A DNA stretch of 44,484 nucleotides from Selenomonas sp. oral taxon 892 str. F0426 (GTDB taxonomy: Bacteria > Bacillota > Negativicutes > Selenomonadales > Selenomonadaceae): the NCBI RefSeq assembly GCF_000468035.1, contig NZ_KI260548.1:1-44484 (forward strand). The letters run 5' to 3'. Made by a program: the position numbers and the translations under genes. The notes under the pieces are model-generated. The model was not told the DNA's origin. It ran no database searches and saw nothing but the letters and a program-made list of their open reading frames with translations. Shown here one piece after another: positions 43,378 to 44,484 of this stretch (the stretch's first letter is position 1; every line of letters starts with the position of its first letter).

Positions 43378-43451
43378 GCGGGCATAGTTCATCGGTAGAA
43401 TGAAAGCTTCCCAAGCTTTAGAGGTGGGTTCGATTCCCATTGCCCGCTCCA
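43378..43451 (+). tRNA. tRNA-Gly (anticodon CCC)
   Basis: A 74-nt cloverleaf with encoded CCA. The acceptor arms GCGGGCA and TGCCCGC pair fully. The anticodon stem AAAGC/GCTTT encloses TTCCCAA, so the anticodon is CCC, reading GGG. The T arm has the TTCGATT loop. It has its own promoter and terminator. Confidence 0.95.
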
Positions 43452-43463
43452 TAGGAAAGACAG

Positions 43464-43486
43464 ACGCCGCATGTGCGGCGTTTTTT
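43464..43486 (+). terminator. Terminator after tRNA-Gly
   Basis: ACGCCGCA and TGCGGCGT form an 8-bp stem followed by TTTTTT. Confidence 0.88.
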
Positions 43487-43519
43487 GTTGCACGCGGTAT
43501 TTGGGGGAAGGAGTTTGCG

Positions 43520-44335
43520 ATGCGAACATACTTTAAGAGAGTCCGTGGATGGGGCGCCCTTGCCCTCCTCTGCAGCACCCTCCTCTCCGGCTGCTCGTTC
43601 ATACTGGCGACGGAAAACAGTGATCCGTACACGCCGGACGATGTGATCGCGATGGTGGAGGAGGAGTTTGCTGCCTGTAAGCCGCAGCTTGTTTGGGTGG
43701 AGACACAGATCGAGAAGGAGAAGCCGTTCGAGCGGCGCATCTATGTCCTGCGCGATACGGCGAATGAGTTTACCTTTTCCTGCAATGCCGTTGTTCGCCG
43801 CCCGACGCTCCCGCTTCCCTGTGCAGAGCGGGACACGAACGCATTCTTCCACTATGCTGAGGGCTATGCCGCGCATCTGAATGCAGAGATTGGACACGTG
43901 GCGGAGGAATACGGATTTCGTGCCGCGACCACCGAGGAGGCAGAGGCATTGATTCATTCGGGCGTCAAACGCAAACACCTTGATCGGGAGGTCTCGCTCT
44001 TTGACGAGGGCGACTTCATCTTCGTCACGGACGGCGCGCGCGGCGCGGATATGGCGGCGGTCTGCAAGAAACTCCACGCGCTGTACCGTCCAAACGGGGA
44101 CGGTACCGTCCTCTCCGCACTCTACGGGCGCAAGATCACGTTCTACTACCTGCCGTCAAACGAAACGGATCGGACGCGGGCGGCCTTTGTCGCGTTCTTT
44201 ACGCTAAAGGGACCAAACGACTGGGCTGCGACGCTCGCGGACAATCCCGGCTCTTCATCGAACGAAAAAGATGTCGCTGCATTGGAGCAAAATCTCGCAC
44301 GCTACTTCGGGAGCTGTCTGCGCAGCGCGCACTAG
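43520..44335 (+). CDS. Lipoprotein of unknown function
   Basis: Not recognised. A 271-residue protein with a signal peptide (RGWGALALLCSTLLSGC) and lipobox LSGC, so it is probably anchored to a membrane facing the periplasm. The mature part is mixed alpha/beta: a helix DDVIAMVEEEFAAC, strands QLVWVETQIEKEKPFERRIYVL (cut), KRKHLDREVSLFDEGDFIFV (cut), and near the end GRKITFYYLP. The pattern of repeated strands suggests a compact domain rather than a transporter. The start is the ATG six bases after AAGGAG; a longer frame from 43400 would begin inside the tRNA and is rejected. It lies alone between the tRNA terminator and the end repeat. Confidence 0.75.
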   Translation: MRTYFKRVRGWGALALLCSTLLSGCSFILATENSDPYTPDDVIAMVEEEFAACKPQLVWVETQIEKEKPFERRIYVLRDTANEFTFSCNAVVRRPTLPLPCAERDTNAFFHYAEGYAAHLNAEIGHVAEEYGFRAATTEEAEALIHSGVKRKHLDREVSLFDEGDFIFVTDGARGADMAAVCKKLHALYRPNGDGTVLSALYGRKITFYYLPSNETDRTRAAFVAFFTLKGPNDWAATLADNPGSSSNEKDVAALEQNLARYFGSCLRSAH

Positions 44336-44341
44336 GAACAC

Positions 44342-44484
44342 AAAAAAGGGGGGCTGTTCACGAATGCCCCTATCGGCTCGCTGCGCTCGCCACTTCCCCC
44401 GCTCTGGCGGGGGAAGCTAATATGCCATAACCCTAGCCTCCCCCGTGCGATACGGGGGAGGGGGACCGCGTAAGCGGTGGAAGG
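44342..44484. repeat. Compound hairpin repeat, copy 2
   Basis: After an A run: GGGGGCTGTTCACGAATGCCCC, cut here, then ATCGGCTCGCTGCGCTCGCC, TTCCCCCGC...GCGGGGGAAGCT and CCTCCCCCGTGC...ACGGGGGAGG, ending ACCGCG..GCGGTGGAAGG at the window edge. Read in reverse, its modules match those at 36455-36600. It may continue beyond the window. Confidence 0.6.

Noticed and set aside
43400-43519. Upstream start for the lipoprotein gene
   Set aside because: It would begin inside tRNA-Gly and cross its terminator. The ATG at 43520 has AAGGAG and a proper lipoprotein signal.

Overview
The window looks like a chromosomal segment from a Negativicutes bacterium, most likely an oral-type Selenomonas. It is GC-rich, and it combines diderm features (an autotransporter beta-barrel ending in Phe, two TonB-dependent receptors) with Firmicutes features (an LCP-family protein, strong AGGAGG-type ribosome binding sites, TTGACA/TATAAT promoters). 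No phage or IS transposase gene is visible. The species call is inference.

Layout. 1-1041: 3' end of an autotransporter. 1140-4362: a catabolic island with a creatininase-family hydrolase, a GntR/FCD regulator and a divergent NCS1 permease. 4484-5427: two small unknown genes. 5502-5670: a MITE-like repeat. 5738-6769: a PLP aldolase/lyase. 6822-9833: a HlyD/ABC-2 exporter operon. 9998-13684: Fe-alcohol dehydrogenase, mnmE and a CatB-like acetyltransferase with an extra C-terminal domain. 13821-18327: a five-gene operon around a Ycf46-like AAA+ ATPase, otherwise unrecognised. 18442-20889: gyrA. 21027-24268: an autotransporter passenger without a barrel, divergent from a GT41-type glycosyltransferase.

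24362-29833 and 34599-40524 are two TonB receptor + ABC importer operons. Each is headed by a cobalamin riboswitch and a near-consensus promoter, so both probably take up corrinoids. The first has two permeases and a binding protein but no ATPase; the second has one of each. The second receptor carries a G10 tract in its signal-peptide codons, a candidate phase-variation switch. Between the operons lie malic enzyme, an LCP protein, a CYTH protein and an MgtC-family protein. After the second come dCMP deaminase, mnmG, tRNA-Gly(CCC) and a lipoprotein.

Two regions stand out. The gap 33409-33744 holds five perfect DnaA boxes and several near matches in AT-rich DNA. Housekeeping genes to its left mostly run leftward (LCP, malic enzyme, gyrA, mnmE) and those to its right mostly rightward (MgtC, dCMP deaminase, mnmG, tRNA), so it is a strong candidate for oriC or part of it. 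Region 40586-40867 looks like a complete type I toxin-antitoxin locus: a 22-residue hydrophobic peptide with its ribosome binding site locked in a hairpin, near-consensus promoters on both strands and an antisense RNA across the toxin mRNA 3' end. A toxin-less relative lies at 34425-34530, and a third copy of the antisense-type promoter follows the glycosyltransferase at 24265. Several families of intergenic hairpins and repeats are also shared across the window.
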